From Bryopsis sp. KO-2023 (taxonomy: Eukaryota > Chlorophyta > Ulvophyceae > Bryopsidales > Bryopsidaceae), in assembly GCA_030272585.1 (NCBI GenBank), contig BSYQ01000007.1, forward strand, positions 3,848,001 through 3,912,000: a DNA stretch of 64,000 nucleotides, given 5' to 3'. Below the pieces are notes generated by a model. The model was not told where the DNA came from. It saw only the letters and a program-made list of their open reading frames with translations, and searched no databases. Below, piece after piece: positions 39,890 through 50,911 of the stretch (position 1 is its first letter; the number at the start of each line of letters is the position of its first letter). A program made the position numbers and the translations under genes.

Positions 39890-41241
39890 TTTTTTTGCTA
39901 GATTTTTCTTTTCAACGTTACAGCAAATTCAGCTGCCATGATATGGAATGACTCAAGAAATGAGAGTAGAAACAGCAGCAGACCAGCAAATTTGGAGGCC
40001 TGGCATTCAACATCACAGTCAGTCAGTGTTACCCCTCCACTGCAATCCAGAAGAAATAATGTACTGTAATACGCAAATCTTTTCGCGCTACCTTATTTTC
40101 GCGCGCGGACCAAAGCACGAAAATAAGGCAGGCGAAAATAAAGCAGGCGCGAAAATAAAGGAGGCGGAAAAGAAAGGGCTGTTCAGATACGCAAGTATGT
40201 GGTTTCGGAGCTAGAGAAGTTCGAGCTGTGGTGTTCTGGAGTCAACCACAGAAAGGTTCGCTGAGGTGTGCGTTGAGCGCCACCCACAGTTGCTAGGCAC
40301 GAAAGAGGACGAGGGAAAAAGGCTAAGAACGCACCAGGAAGAAAAAACACTCGCTAAAAGTTCGAAAGAAAAAAAGAGTGTCTGGTGGTGGCGACTGAGT
40401 GTGATAGAGTTTCAGGAGAAAGCTTCGGCTGTAACTGTTACTGCTATCAACCAGCGCAGAAGTTAGTGGGAGTTTCGTTCGTGTTAAGGGAGTTCTGGAA
40501 GTGAGAAGCGTTGGGTAGTTTTGGCAGGCGGTAGTCAAACGGTTATAGAGTTTCAGGAGAAAGCTTCGGCTGTAACTGATACCGCCTAGCTACAGATATA
40601 GATTATACCAATCACGCGCGTGTGGACTCGTATACCAATCACGCGCGTGTGGACTTGACACGCGTGATTGGCGAATTCAGAACACAGCCACAGAATGTGT
40701 GGAAACACATTCAACACTCTGACTTTGAGAGTGTTCTTTTTGACGCCACGCAAATCTTTCACATTGCTTTTTTTTCGCGCCTGCTTTATTTTCGCGCTAC
40801 CTTGTTTTCGCGCGTGGACCAAAGCGCGAAAATAAGGCAGGCGAAAATAAAGACTAGCGATCCTAAAGCAATCTGAAAGATTTGCGTATTACAGTAACAA
40901 ATAAATGAGGTGTTCGTAATTAATAGTCAGTTCAACTGCAAAAATTGAAAAAAACCAGAAAAATCTGAAATTCTAGTGGACTTTAAAGGCAACAGGGAAT
41001 CGAACCCTGATTTAATTAAAATCCAATAAGCCTCGTTTTTTGGGGGGTGCGAGAAAAACCCCTGAAGGGAGAAAAAACTCAAAGTTGGAAAGGGTCTTGT
41101 CCCCAAGCCAATCGAAGAAAACAAAACAAAGAGTTATCCAACCAATCGAGAAAGTGCAAATCCCCGATAGGTTGGATAAAAAACAAAAAACAAAAGTAGA
41201 GCCCGGGTTCAAGGTGGGACCGGGCTCCGTAAAGGGGGGTT
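39890..41241 (+). repeat. Dispersed repeat, copy A, interrupted by a TIR element
   Basis: Without the 40064-40894 insertion, this stretch lines up in reverse orientation with about 61664-62225. Shared words in order include TTTGCTAGATTTTTC, ACAGCAAATTCAGCTG, CCATATCATG (reversed), CAAATTTGGAGGCCTGG, CTGCAATCCAGAA, CAACTGCAAAAAT, a tRNA T-arm-like CAGGGAATCGAACCCTG (40993-41009), AATAAGCCTCGTTTTTT, AAAGGGTCTTGTCCCCAAGC and GAGCCCGG...CCGGGCTC. The T-arm plus a GC-rich hairpin suggests a tRNA-derived SINE or a composite element. The polarity and true ends are not certain. Confidence 0.75.
40064..40894. mobile_element. Non-autonomous DNA transposon (MITE-like), TA target site
   Basis: 831 bp bounded by perfect 17-bp terminal inverted repeats CTGTAATACGCAAATCT / AGATTTGCGTATTACAG and flanked by TA on both sides (40062-40063, 40895-40896). 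That is the target pattern of Tc1/mariner-type elements. Subterminal regions at both ends carry clusters of GCGCGAAAATAA-type words. Inside are direct repeats (GAGTTTCAGGAGAAAGCTTC twice; ACCAATCACGCGCGTGTGGA twice plus an inverted partial copy). No transposase frame is present. It interrupts dispersed repeat copy A, whose two halves match the uninterrupted copy near 62 kb. Confidence 0.85.
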
Positions 41242-41356
41242 ACCACGCAGCTCCATCAGAATCGGACACGAAAGACCAACACCATGAAAGGCAGCCTTTG
41301 CCTTTTTGAAAAATAATATTAATTAAAATATTATTACATTAATTTGGTCAATGGGT

Positions 41357-41397
41357 CCTGTTCCAGCGATGAGCCCAGCAACAGATCCTGATGCTAA
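41357..41397 (+). repeat. Short dispersed repeat fragment, interrupted by LTR element
   Basis: TGTTCCAGCGATGAGCCCAG followed by CAACAGATCC and GCTAA matches stretches near 52437-52490 and 60362-60416. In those copies GCTAA runs straight into CCCCTCCC. Here the LTR element splits that junction, and CTCCCCC resumes after 42491. Confidence 0.75.
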
Positions 41398-41604
41398 TGT
41401 TGATTGTGCGCGATCGGATTAGTGGATCGCATATGACGTTTCGCCTACGTGACAGAAACTGTGGGAAAATATAAGGAAAGAGTGTGGTGTTTCGGATAAC
41501 TCTTCGTGTAAAAGCGTTTAGTTCAATGCGTGTTTCCTAGACTTTCGTAAGAAGTCGGGTCGAACTGTCCCCGACTGAGTCTCAACCAAGGAACACCATC
41601 AACA
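41398..41604 (+). repeat. 5' LTR of TRIM-like element
   Basis: 207 bp, TG...CA ends within the 7-bp inverted termini TGTTGAT/ATCAACA. The copy at 42280-42486 appears identical. Confidence 0.93.
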
Positions 41605-42279
41605 TGGTTTCGGAGCCGAAGTGACGCTTCCTGGGCGATCGTCCCTGTGACCAGCGTGAGCAACATGTCGACAACAATCCCAGGACCTCACCCCCGACGT
41701 TTCCTATTTCTGGAAGGACGTCCACAGTGGACGAGAGTCGCTCGGCTGAGGACGGAAGCAGTAAGACCTGGAGTAACAATGGACGTGAGCGCGCGCGCGT
41801 CACATCGGCAGTTTTCTACCACTGAAACGACACCTGACACCAAGAGTCGACCAAATATCACAGTCCCCGCCAGAGAAGAGCATGGGACGTCAAGAGTGAT
41901 GCGACTGGGCGGGTGGGCGTTGGGAGTTTGAAAACTGACCGATAGAGACGTTTTTTGACGACCTGGAATCGACGTATCAACGTAGTCGTGGCCTGAGCGA
42001 CGCAGGACAAAGAAGTCAGGTTTGGGGTCGAGAGTGGAGTGAAATTATGATGCGGTACAATGTGGGCTTATTTTTTCCATGCATGGATTTATGGGGTCTT
42101 TGTTTTTGGAATGGTCCATCAGTGTGTTTTGCGACCTTTTTGGTTTTTCTGAAGTTATCACATAGGGGAACCGTGAGCGTTGGGAGGTTTTTTTGAATTT
42201 CGATTATTTTTTTTCCTTTCGGGGCTTTCAGGTTTTTTTCTTTCTTTCGGAGTTCTACAGTTCCAGGTGGGTGGGCCCA

Positions 42280-42486
42280 TGTTGATTGTGCGCGATCGGA
42301 TTAGTGGATCGCATATGACGTTTCGCCTACGTGACAGAAACTGTGGGAAAATATAAGGAAAGAGTGTGGTGTTTCGGATAACTCTTCGTGTAAAAGCGTT
42401 TAGTTCAATGCGTGTTTCCTAGACTTTCGTAAGAAGTCGGGTCGAACTGTCCCCGACTGAGTCTCAACCAAGGAACACCATCAACA
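42280..42486 (+). repeat. 3' LTR of TRIM-like element
   Basis: The second 207-bp long terminal repeat. It is followed at once by the target duplication GCTAA (42487-42491). Confidence 0.93.
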
Positions 42487-42505
42487 GCTAACTCCCCCAG
42501 CAAAA

Positions 42506-43009
42506 ATGACTTACCCCGCTTCTGTTGTCAACGGAAATGGGCGGCTTCTGTATGTGCAATCTATGTTTGTTTGTTCGTTTTCAACGACAGTCAGAACTTC
42601 CATGTATTTTCTTGTGTTTGAATCTGTGTTTCAAGAACGAGCAAACTGGACGGTTGTATTCCCTCGCGAGGAAAGATCCGATCGATCGGATACACGCGGC
42701 GATTTTGAGTGCTCGTGTATTGAAAACTGCAAGGTGAATTGCTCGAGGAACGCTGAACCAGATTCTGTGCAATGCGCATTTTCGTGGGTGAACCAAGAAC
42801 GGTGGAGAAACAAGCAAAATAACCCAGAAAGTTCCACTTTGTCAGACTCGACTGAGCTTTTCGATGGGTATCGAATGAGAACAACCGCTTGTTCTATTGG
42901 CGCTGTCAAGAGGGGCCTGCCTGTGAACGTGTATGTTGTGCAACTGGGAGGAGTCGAAACTGTTCGATCCAAGATCGCTTGCAACGATTGCTCCCTTGAA
43001 ACGCTATAA
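42506..43009 (+). CDS. Doubtful 167-codon open frame
   Basis: An open frame starting 20 bp after the LTR element. It contains a Cys-rich stretch (GDFECSCIENCKVNC) but no recognised domain, and the opposite strand is also open here. It could be an exon of a gene whose 5' part was displaced by the insertion, the 5' region of the next gene, or chance. Listed with low confidence. Confidence 0.2.
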   Translation: MTYPASVVNGNGRLLYVQSMFVCSFSTTVRTSMYFLVFESVFQERANWTVVFPREERSDRSDTRGDFECSCIENCKVNCSRNAEPDSVQCAFSWVNQERWRNKQNNPESSTLSDSTELFDGYRMRTTACSIGAVKRGLPVNVYVVQLGGVETVRSKIACNDCSLETL

Positions 43010-43141
43010 TTTTACCAAGAGCTAGCCACTTGATTATTCCCATGTAAATTTTGCTGCGAACCGCAAACACACAAAAGAGCTGCATCTCACCAAAGCTTCA
43101 TAAGTTTGATCGTTCGATTGCTGCTGTCGCTGGCGCTACAA

Positions 43142-43907
43142 ATGCGTGTAATTAGTTTGGTATGTTTGGCGTCCATCTTCGCTCTCAGCTATGGCCAAAG
43201 CACTGACGTATACGAAGGCCTGATCCTCAAGGTCGAGCAAGATTCTTTGCAAGAGGTATTAACCATATTTCTTCCTCCCGCCGCTATTTGACCGGAACTG
43301 TGAATCCAGACACAAACAAACAAACATAAATTACATTGTGAATCCAGAAACGTTGCTACCTTGTTTGTGTTTGTGTGCCAATCGATTGACATGTTTTGTT
43401 TCTGTTCGCGCCCAGACGCAAGGCATTCTCCCAACCCCCGAAGCACCCACACCCGCGCAAGCGAGCTCAGGATCACGTCAAAGCAACCACACCCATCGTA
43501 TGATTCAAGGTGCTTCCTTAGTGTTGCTGGGGACGATTTTGTCGAGCATCCTCCTCATCGTTTGGTACTATGGCCCAAGCCCCAAAGCGGTGGCGGCGGC
43601 AGGAGACCCAGATTTCCCTCCCTTGAGGGAAATTCAGGTTCACGCCAATCGGATAGATGGCGTCAAGGTGGAAGACCTGGCTGCGGGTATATTTCTTGAC
43701 GGTACCGCCAGTGACGCTGCCAAGGAGGAGCACTATGAGGAGAAGGTCCACACGGGCGTTGCATTGAAAAGCATTTCGGAGCCGTTGCGAATAACACGGC
43801 CGATTTCTGAGATAATTGTGGTCAGGAGAAGCACAGGCGATGTGGTAGGATTGCAATCATCCGAGCACCGTCGCAAAACCAGAAGGAAGTGTTTCACTTG
43901 TTACTGA
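43142..43907 (+). CDS. Type I single-pass membrane protein, unknown
   Basis: Not recognised. Two exons (43142-43255 and 43416-43907) give 201 aa. A signal peptide MRVISLVCLASIFALSYG is followed by a short extracellular part with a Pro/Ala/Thr-rich segment (PTPEAPTPAQ) and one possible N-glycosylation site (NHT). One transmembrane helix follows (about 70-91, LVLLGTILSSILLIVWYYG), then a cytoplasmic tail of about 110 residues ending in basic RRKTRRKCFTCY. The ATG at 43142 is the first in frame. Surface or endomembrane location is inferred from topology alone. Confidence 0.65.
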
Positions 43908-44237
43908 ATATCAGAATGAAAGATTGACGCTCAATGGAAAAGAGAGCTGGGAATGGAGGGGGGGGGGGATTGTTTCTTCCTGCTTTGTGGTTTTATGATC
44001 AGTTAATGGGGATCTTTTAGGTAGACCAGAGAGAGGGTAGTTAAGATCTCTTTGCCTGTATATACATATATGTAGGACTGTTCTGTATTTTTTGGACCAA
44101 TCAACCTTGTTCACCCAGCAACCTCTGGAATCGCCTAAATCGATGGAATTTTTGATTCTGTGAGAATCGTAAGCAACGGCCAATCTCACCCCCCACACAC
44201 ACACAAAACAAAAATCCAGCCAAAAACACGAAAACAT

Positions 44238-47200
44238 CTAGTTTCGCTCTTCATCCACTATTTTATCCTCTGAGAGGTCGCAATCCTGCTGATCAATGCC
44301 CTGCCCTTGGAGGCTGTGCTGTTCTGAAAGAACACCCAGCCCTGGGTCAGATGCCCCAGCCCCTGGTGGGGCCGCACTCTCCCGTGCTGGTTTTTCCATT
44401 GTGGAAGAACGACGTTTTTGGCGGCTTGCACTGGATGATGACTTCTTGTCCTGAAAATTGGAAACCACCACAGCTCTACATTCATTCACATCTTGACTGA
44501 ACTCCACATGTCCCCTCCATTCAAAACACTTCGCAGAATTCCACAGCAAGGCCAAAGGAATCAAGGTATTTGTTCATTTTTCTAATTGCAAATTTTACCC
44601 AAGGATCCCTAAAACGATCATACCACACCTTGCTCTTGGACGATTTCGATGTTTTCGAGTGTCGGTCCTTGTCGACCACAGTCAGAGTTACGTTGATTGA
44701 ATGGGTGGCACCATCTGTGGATGGAAAGGTCATTCTCAGACACCCAACAAAACCATTCCTTCAATTCCCTGAATACTGATCATGAGTCCATCCAGGGAAA
44801 ATCGCACTTTCACCTATTGGTGTGGATGTCGAGCGGGCCAAACTAAATACCCCAACAGGGACGATGTTATTTCTTGGTGGAGTGACAGAGAGGGGTTCAA
44901 TTGGATTACCTTTGTTGGACACTTTGCATGAGTATTGGCCAGCATCAGAATGATCCAAATCCACAATGACCAACGTTCTGGAATCTGAGGTTGCTCCACG
45001 CATACGATGGCTGTCTTTGTACCATTGATATCGCAGGGGCTCTTCCCCCTGGTGCAAAAAAGTTTTATAAAACTTTCACGGTGGCTTTCCAGCAGATAAA
45101 ATGTATTGCATTCGATTCCAAAAAAGTGAAAGTGAATTGATGGTGTGCATATTGAGTTTCAGAGGAACCCCTGGTTTGGCAGGGGGGGGGGGAGGGGCTG
45201 TTACATTGGATTGTGATTTATGGTTTCTGGTGGAGTTTGATAAAATGTATAAGGTGAGGGATATTTTTCTGAGCACAACCTTGCCACTGTTGTTTTCGAT
45301 TTCCGTTGCAGGAAGGGGGTTATTTCATTTCACACACCACCTATGCTTTCTGTTTTTAATGTGACCTGCTAGTGTGTATTTTGGAACAAGAATAAAACAA
45401 ATTCACCCATATGGAATGATCTTCTGGGTTTTCTTGGGCGGATTTGACCTACGCAATTTTTCATTTCTGTTTTGTGTTTTGGTTTTGGTTTTCTTATAAC
45501 CCCTTCCACCTTTGCTCTGATTTTCAGTTTTGTGGATTTCCCCTTCGTTGCAGTTACATCGCTGGGTTCCAGCGAAATGACGGGTGGGCTGGAAAGAGCA
45601 GCCAGGACCTCTCTTCTCACTTCAATATCCCCACCCCTCGCCTCCCTCAATCTAGTTTTTGCACGTTCCACCACAGCAGACAGACTGGTGTCTCGTGGCA
45701 AGCCCAAGCTGTCCTGAAAAAAAAATGTCAAAACAAAAAACTTTAGTTTTTATTCCATTGCTTGAATAATCGTGATGCTGCAAACACAGAACACAGGTGA
45801 AGGCATACCTCCATCATGGAAGTGCCTCTTCGGAGCTCCGTTTGGTGGGATTTTTGCTGGACAATGCTGTTTACCCGCACCTGAAAAAGTAAAATAGATC
45901 AATGAAGAAAAACCATACATGTTTTCTTGGATTTCCCATATCTCCCAATATCAAGCCATAACAATTCGATGCAAGGAATTATGGCCGGCAAACAAGGTTA
46001 TTTAAGAAAAGAGCCAAAAGTAACAGAAGCCATCTCGTTACGAGCTAATGGTGGCGGCTTTAGTACCTTGAGTTTTCCAGAGGACTCGGTTTCGAATCCA
46101 TATTTGTTCAGATTCTTCCCAGAAAAACCTCGAGGGACAGACACATACGATGGATCTTCCAGCTCCAACGATCCACCGATAAAATACTCCTGAAACTTAT
46201 CCCGATAAGACCCTGATCCACAGGCGAAAAAAGAAAATACATAAAAAGCAAATAAGAATGAACCCATAAACGAAAATAAATAAATAAACAAAATTACGCA
46301 CGGCACAGATAACATCAACCTCCACCACGATTTCAAACCACCAAGACTGAAGGAAACCACCATCCTGTGTGCCTTTCGCCAAAAAAAAAAATCGACCGAA
46401 AGAAACAATGGTAAAAATACGATTACAATATGCTAAAGATGTGTGTATGTTTTTTTACAAATACCTGCAGGTTTCCATGTGTTGATTTCTAGGGTTCGAG
46501 CTCCAGGGCACATCCCTGCCAGTGGAGTCCAGCCATATCCTTCACAAGTGTAACGATCCCAATGATCATAGCTGCAGACCTGACCACAATTCCCCACAAC
46601 CCCCCCAAAAAAATAAAAATAAATAAAGAAGAAATCAACAGATCAGGAGGGCCCATATCACTCATTTGCATGGTGGACAGACTACATGGGGCTCTCAGCC
46701 TCAGCCTCGGTGTCAGACAAAAACAAAGGTAGTCATCATGGTCGATATCTGAACTAGGGGGGATATACTCAACAGTTTGCAAAAGACAGCCATATGGGGG
46801 TCAAAAATGAAAACGAACATACGAGTTTTGACTGTTTTTTTTTTTTTTCAGGACTGGAAAAAGCATCTCACCTGGAAAAGCAGAACCGGCCATTTCGAGG
46901 AGCCAGGATCTTTGTGTGTGACGAGCTCGGCTTCGATGGGTTGCGCCCAGTGTGCAACGTACATGGCTGGAGTCCCCTCCGAACGATCCGCTGGATATTT
47001 TACCATCTTTGACACTTGCGTCACCCCCTGAAGTAACACACACAATATGCCATCCATGCATCTTGCATTTTTTTAATTTTCCTTCATGCATAAATACTGA
47101 CCCCGAAAGGACGCAGGGGCTCCCCAAAACTCTGGATTAGCGTCGAGCAAAGTTTTTCCTTTCTAAATATATATACATACATAAGTCTGGTCAGGGCTTT

Positions 47201-49504
47201 TTTTCTGGAGACTCTTGAATCAGATTCTTCTCAGTTTACCTTTGGGGTAGAGAGCTAGATATGGACATGGTGGTGATACGGTTTTTTTTTTTTTCCCCAG
47301 TCAGCCCATAACACTTTCCCGTGTGAACGGGCTGCACTCGATCTTTTGGCTGTGTGTAAAATACTTTCACTTTCATAAATTTCACACACACACATATATA
47401 TATGTATGTATAGGATGTGCTGGAGTGGAATACCTGCAGGACTCCGATGGTGGCTTCGCCCCGAGATGACTCAGGGCTTCTGAGACACCAGCACTCTGGA
47501 TCGAATTCTATTCTGTATTCCACATAGAGCCTGTCTCGAAGGAAGCCCGTCCCAGACACGATTTCGCACATCAAAACCAGCCTCAATGCTTCCATTGTGT
47601 GGCCTGAGCAAAGAAAAAAATAATAATAAATAATAACTGAAAGGTTACATCCACACACAAAAACTGTCAAGGAGGGAGCGGGGTGTCATGTTAGCTGTTG
47701 AAACTTCAGAAAAACAAATTTTGATCGAACCTGGATTGCGGATACGGAGATTATGGGTTATTTTTGCTAGAGCGGTGGGGTTCATAATATATTTTAACAA
47801 AAAAAAAGTAAAAATAAACTGCAGAGAGATCAAAGTCGGCCCAACCCCACATAAAAACTGATCAAAAATAACTTTGTGGCATTTCGAGTCGAAAAACCAG
47901 CCCCACCTGGAGGTGGAGTGAATCTTATGTTCATTGCGTTTTTCCGAACGGCTTCAACCCTTTTGTTGGCAGCTCTGACCAGCCTGGCTTCCCGGCGGCA
48001 AATTTCTGGCTCCGTGTTATTGGATGCATGTTCGACCGCATATTCGAAGACACACCCTTTTTCACAAATTGCAACATGAGAATTTCATCAGTTCCATAAA
48101 ACCCTCCTCAACAAAATGATCTGCTCATCAAACATCCAAGAAATGCTCCCTCACGTACAAGGGCCGATTCTCGTTTGGGGAAAATGTCGAATGCACACTA
48201 TAAACCAAGGCCGATTGATTTCTAGCTTAGCATTAAAAATTAGGCAAAAAAGAAAACCTGTCTCACTTTTATGCTTTTTCTGACTGCAGGATTTTTTGTT
48301 TCGATGTTTTTGTTTCTGGTGGTTTCTTGTTTTGTTCCTTTTCTTTTTTTTCTTTTTTTTTGGGGGAAAGGAAGCAGTGTGCCCACCTGTTTTGTCTTCG
48401 AATCGGTAGGCTTTTCCGGTTCTGGAAAACCCTGGACGCATGCCCAAGCTGCCATCAGGGTAGGCACATATTGCCACTAGAACCTGCTCCCCTACATGAG
48501 CCAACGAGGCAGTGTCCCCTAAATCAGCCATTACGAACATCCATTGGGCACACGACACCTGCAAACCAAACCACACCCAGCTCAACCCTTCCTCGACTGC
48601 TCCCCCTCCCAAAATTAAAAATAAAATGAAATAGTGACGGAGTGACATCGACGGAGTGTTTTAGTAGGGTTTTATTCACATATAAAACAGCATTCTGGGA
48701 TGAAGTTTGATAAATGTGGTTTTTGACCTCTGATTGAAAACCTCACTTTTTTCCGCCTGCGCATGGCTGCCTGGATCATCTGAGGGCTGGATTCGTGACT
48801 GGAGGTGGTCACATGGGCTTGCTGCTCATATTCGTCGCAAAAGGTGTCCCCAAATACGTAAGTGAACAGCATCCCACCTTCCTGTTGAAGAAATGTAGAG
48901 AGGGGAAAAAAAAAGAACCTTAAGAAACATATTTCAACATGTATTTCGCTTTCCATATGTGGACCAGTATCAATAACACAATAACAAGTTAAAAAAAAAA
49001 GTGTGAACAAAACTGAACAAAGAAGAAAGGAAAGTGTAATTTTCCACCAAAAAAGTGTGAGAACGGTATAAAATGGAGTGATGCGTCCTCACTCCTGATG
49101 AAGAAGTGATTAGACTTTTTCTTTCCTTTTTCAAAGAGATTGTTTTTTTTTATTGTGGTTGCTAGATTAGCCAATCCACTATATTGCAGAACCCCGACCC
49201 CCCACCCACCTCCTCTCGAGGCTCAACGGCATTATTAGGTTGCTGCTTGGCTGCTCTACCCAACATTGTGCCCACAGCACTGCTGGGTGCAGCTTTCATG
49301 GTAGCCAGAGTTTCAGGTCTGGTGGGATCCTAACATAAAAACCACAACCATTCAAAAAAAACAACAGACAAAAAGAAAACCCATCCCCTAAAATATAAAC
49401 CAGGGCTTCATTGATGTATCTTGGAGAAGGAAATTTGAAATTTGAAATTTGAATTTGAGGCATGTCTTTCCTCCCATCTGTTTTCTTTTCTTTCCTTTCC
49501 TTTG

Positions 49505-49548
<44 letters not shown>

Positions 49549-50911
49549 GGGGGGGGGGGGTGAACAAAATTATTATAAAAGATTTAAAAAACATGTACGA
49601 GAATGAGACGGCCGATGGCCACAGCATCGACCCACATTTTCTTTCGCGAGTTCGCTTCTGCTCCTGAGTTTTTCTTGCCACCGAAACGTCCTCGTGAAAG
49701 TTACATGTTCCCTCGGTGAATGCGGCCTCAATCCCCCTGATTTAAAAAAACAAATAAAAAATTCAGTTGGTTCAAATGTTTTTGCGTGCTGTAGAGCACA
49801 CCATTTGTCAAATCAGAAACGTAGATCAATGGGTTAGTCATGGTTGGTCGCATCATGAATGTGCAATCTTTTTCACGTTACTGACATTACAAAAATAAAT
49901 TAGCATTATATATATATATCACCTCGTTTTGGACGGCCTTCGTTGGGCAAGTTTGCCTAATGAAAATTAAACATTCATTCATTCATTCATTCATATCTAT
50001 ATTATACACACATATATATACGTAACATGCTTGTTTGGTCTGATTCTTATCTTCCCTATTCTGCATTGAATTTAAGGATAATGAAAATTTATTTGATCAA
50101 CAACTTCTGCCAGTCGAGCTGTGGATGTGTTGAATTGCATTGTTCTGTTTCCATTACAGATTTTTTTTTTCTTCGATTGTTGGAGGTGGTTGTGCCGTTT
50201 CTGAGACCATCACCAATATCATAGATTTTTTGGGATGTTCATTTTTCGGGCATTGAAAAGGACCTTTCTGTGGAGAAGCATCATGTCTTATAGTGCTGGA
50301 TTGATTTTCTTTCTCCTCATCTTCTGTATTTTCAGCGGAGTGCTGTTCTAACAGCACAAGCCAAAACAGAAAAATTCGCATGAAGCACAGCAAGCCAGCC
50401 AAGGAAATACAAACATGTGACTTCCCCCCCTTCCAAGAACGAATTACACCAATTTCTTTTCCTTCAATTTTTGGAGCTCTGATGGATGCAGAAATGTGCA
50501 GTTATCTCTTTGGTTTTCCATTTGTTTTTTCAAAACTTCCCTTTTGATTGGTTTTAGTCATAGTTTCAGATTGTTGAGGCTGTCAGGGAAAAAATAATAT
50601 TAAAAAAAAACATTTCAACTTCATCTTTTTTCTCCCCTTTATAGACTTGATTCACCAGTCAGACAGACTATCGGAGGAGCTGAGTTAAAAAATTGTCTGG
50701 ACGCTTTCGTTTGGACGTCAGTGCTGTGGGTTTTTTTCACCTCGGGCTCAGGAGGAACGCTGGGCGACGCCCTTGGTCCACTGATTCGACGAAGCGTGAC
50801 CCGAACTCGAAGGTTTTTAACGTTGTCTTGTGAATGGTATCGAACAGTTTCTATTTCCTGAATGGCGCTGTGGTTCATCATCTTCCAAAATCGCTGCCCA
50901 ACATCTGCCAC
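44238..50911 (-). CDS. MKS1: MKS1 transition-zone protein with C-terminal Ig-like domain
   Basis: Ciliary transition-zone (MKS complex) B9-domain protein. Exons in gene order: 50656-50911, 49636-49736, 49210-49329, 48747-48881, 48387-48558, 47907-48056, 47434-47603, 46872-47027, 46465-46579, 46067-46212, 45809-45880, 45510-45713, 44910-45048, 44629-44714 and 44238-44450. They give 745 codons (744 aa; human MKS1 is about 559). MKS1 marks: N-terminal YHSQDNVKNLRVRVTLRRIS, FRWQEKL, EGGMLFTYVFGD, MADLGD, B9 domain about 311-470 (CEIVSGTGFLRDRLYVEYRI, GVTQVSKMVKYP, WPVLLFQ, YTCEGYGW), FIGGSLELEDPSYV and the C-terminal helix VVERAKTRLREARG. The frame then continues into an I-set-like Ig domain (about 575-668: ISLEPSDVTATKGKS, LRYQWYKDSHRM, DHSDAGQYSCKVSNK, SINVTLTV) and a Ser/Lys-rich tail. 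The first canonical Ig Cys is replaced by Ile. A phase-1 exon at 50264-50347 (acidic) may also be used. Confidence 0.88.
49509..49560 (+). repeat. Long T-run followed by G-run in MKS1 intron
   Basis: About 38 T followed directly by about 13 G, the longest such junction in the window. On the coding strand of MKS1 it reads C then A, opposite in polarity to most others. Confidence 0.9.
50264..50347 (-). other. Candidate extra or cassette exon of MKS1
   Basis: 84 nt bounded by TTAG and GTCCTT, phase 1 at both ends, so it can be included or skipped without a frame change. It would add 28 residues including AENTEDEEKENQ just before FRWQEKL. The animal protein has an acidic run at that place, which favours real use. 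The donor is weak. Confidence 0.45.

Larger units (their letters stand above)
41398..42486 (+). mobile_element. Miniature LTR retrotransposon (TRIM-like)
   Basis: Two direct repeats of 207 bp (41398-41604 and 42280-42486) look identical base for base. Each begins TGTTGAT and ends ATCAACA. A 5-bp target duplication GCTAA flanks the whole (41393-41397, 42487-42491). Directly after the 5' LTR, TGGTTTCGGAGCC resembles the methionine-tRNA primer-binding site common in plant elements. GGTGGGTGGGCCCA lies before the 3' LTR as a weak purine tract. The LTR holds AAAATATAAGGAAA as a TATA-like box. The 675-bp interior has no gag/pol frame, only a 94-codon open frame (41647-41931) without recognisable domains. 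At 1,089 bp it fits the TRIM size class and must move in trans. LTR identity implies a recent insertion. Confidence 0.92.

Noticed and set aside
46259..46382. Open frame between two MKS1 B9 exons that could look like an exon
   Set aside because: Its possible acceptor is phase 1 but its donor is phase 0, so including it would shift the frame. Skipping it gives a junction that matches MKS1.
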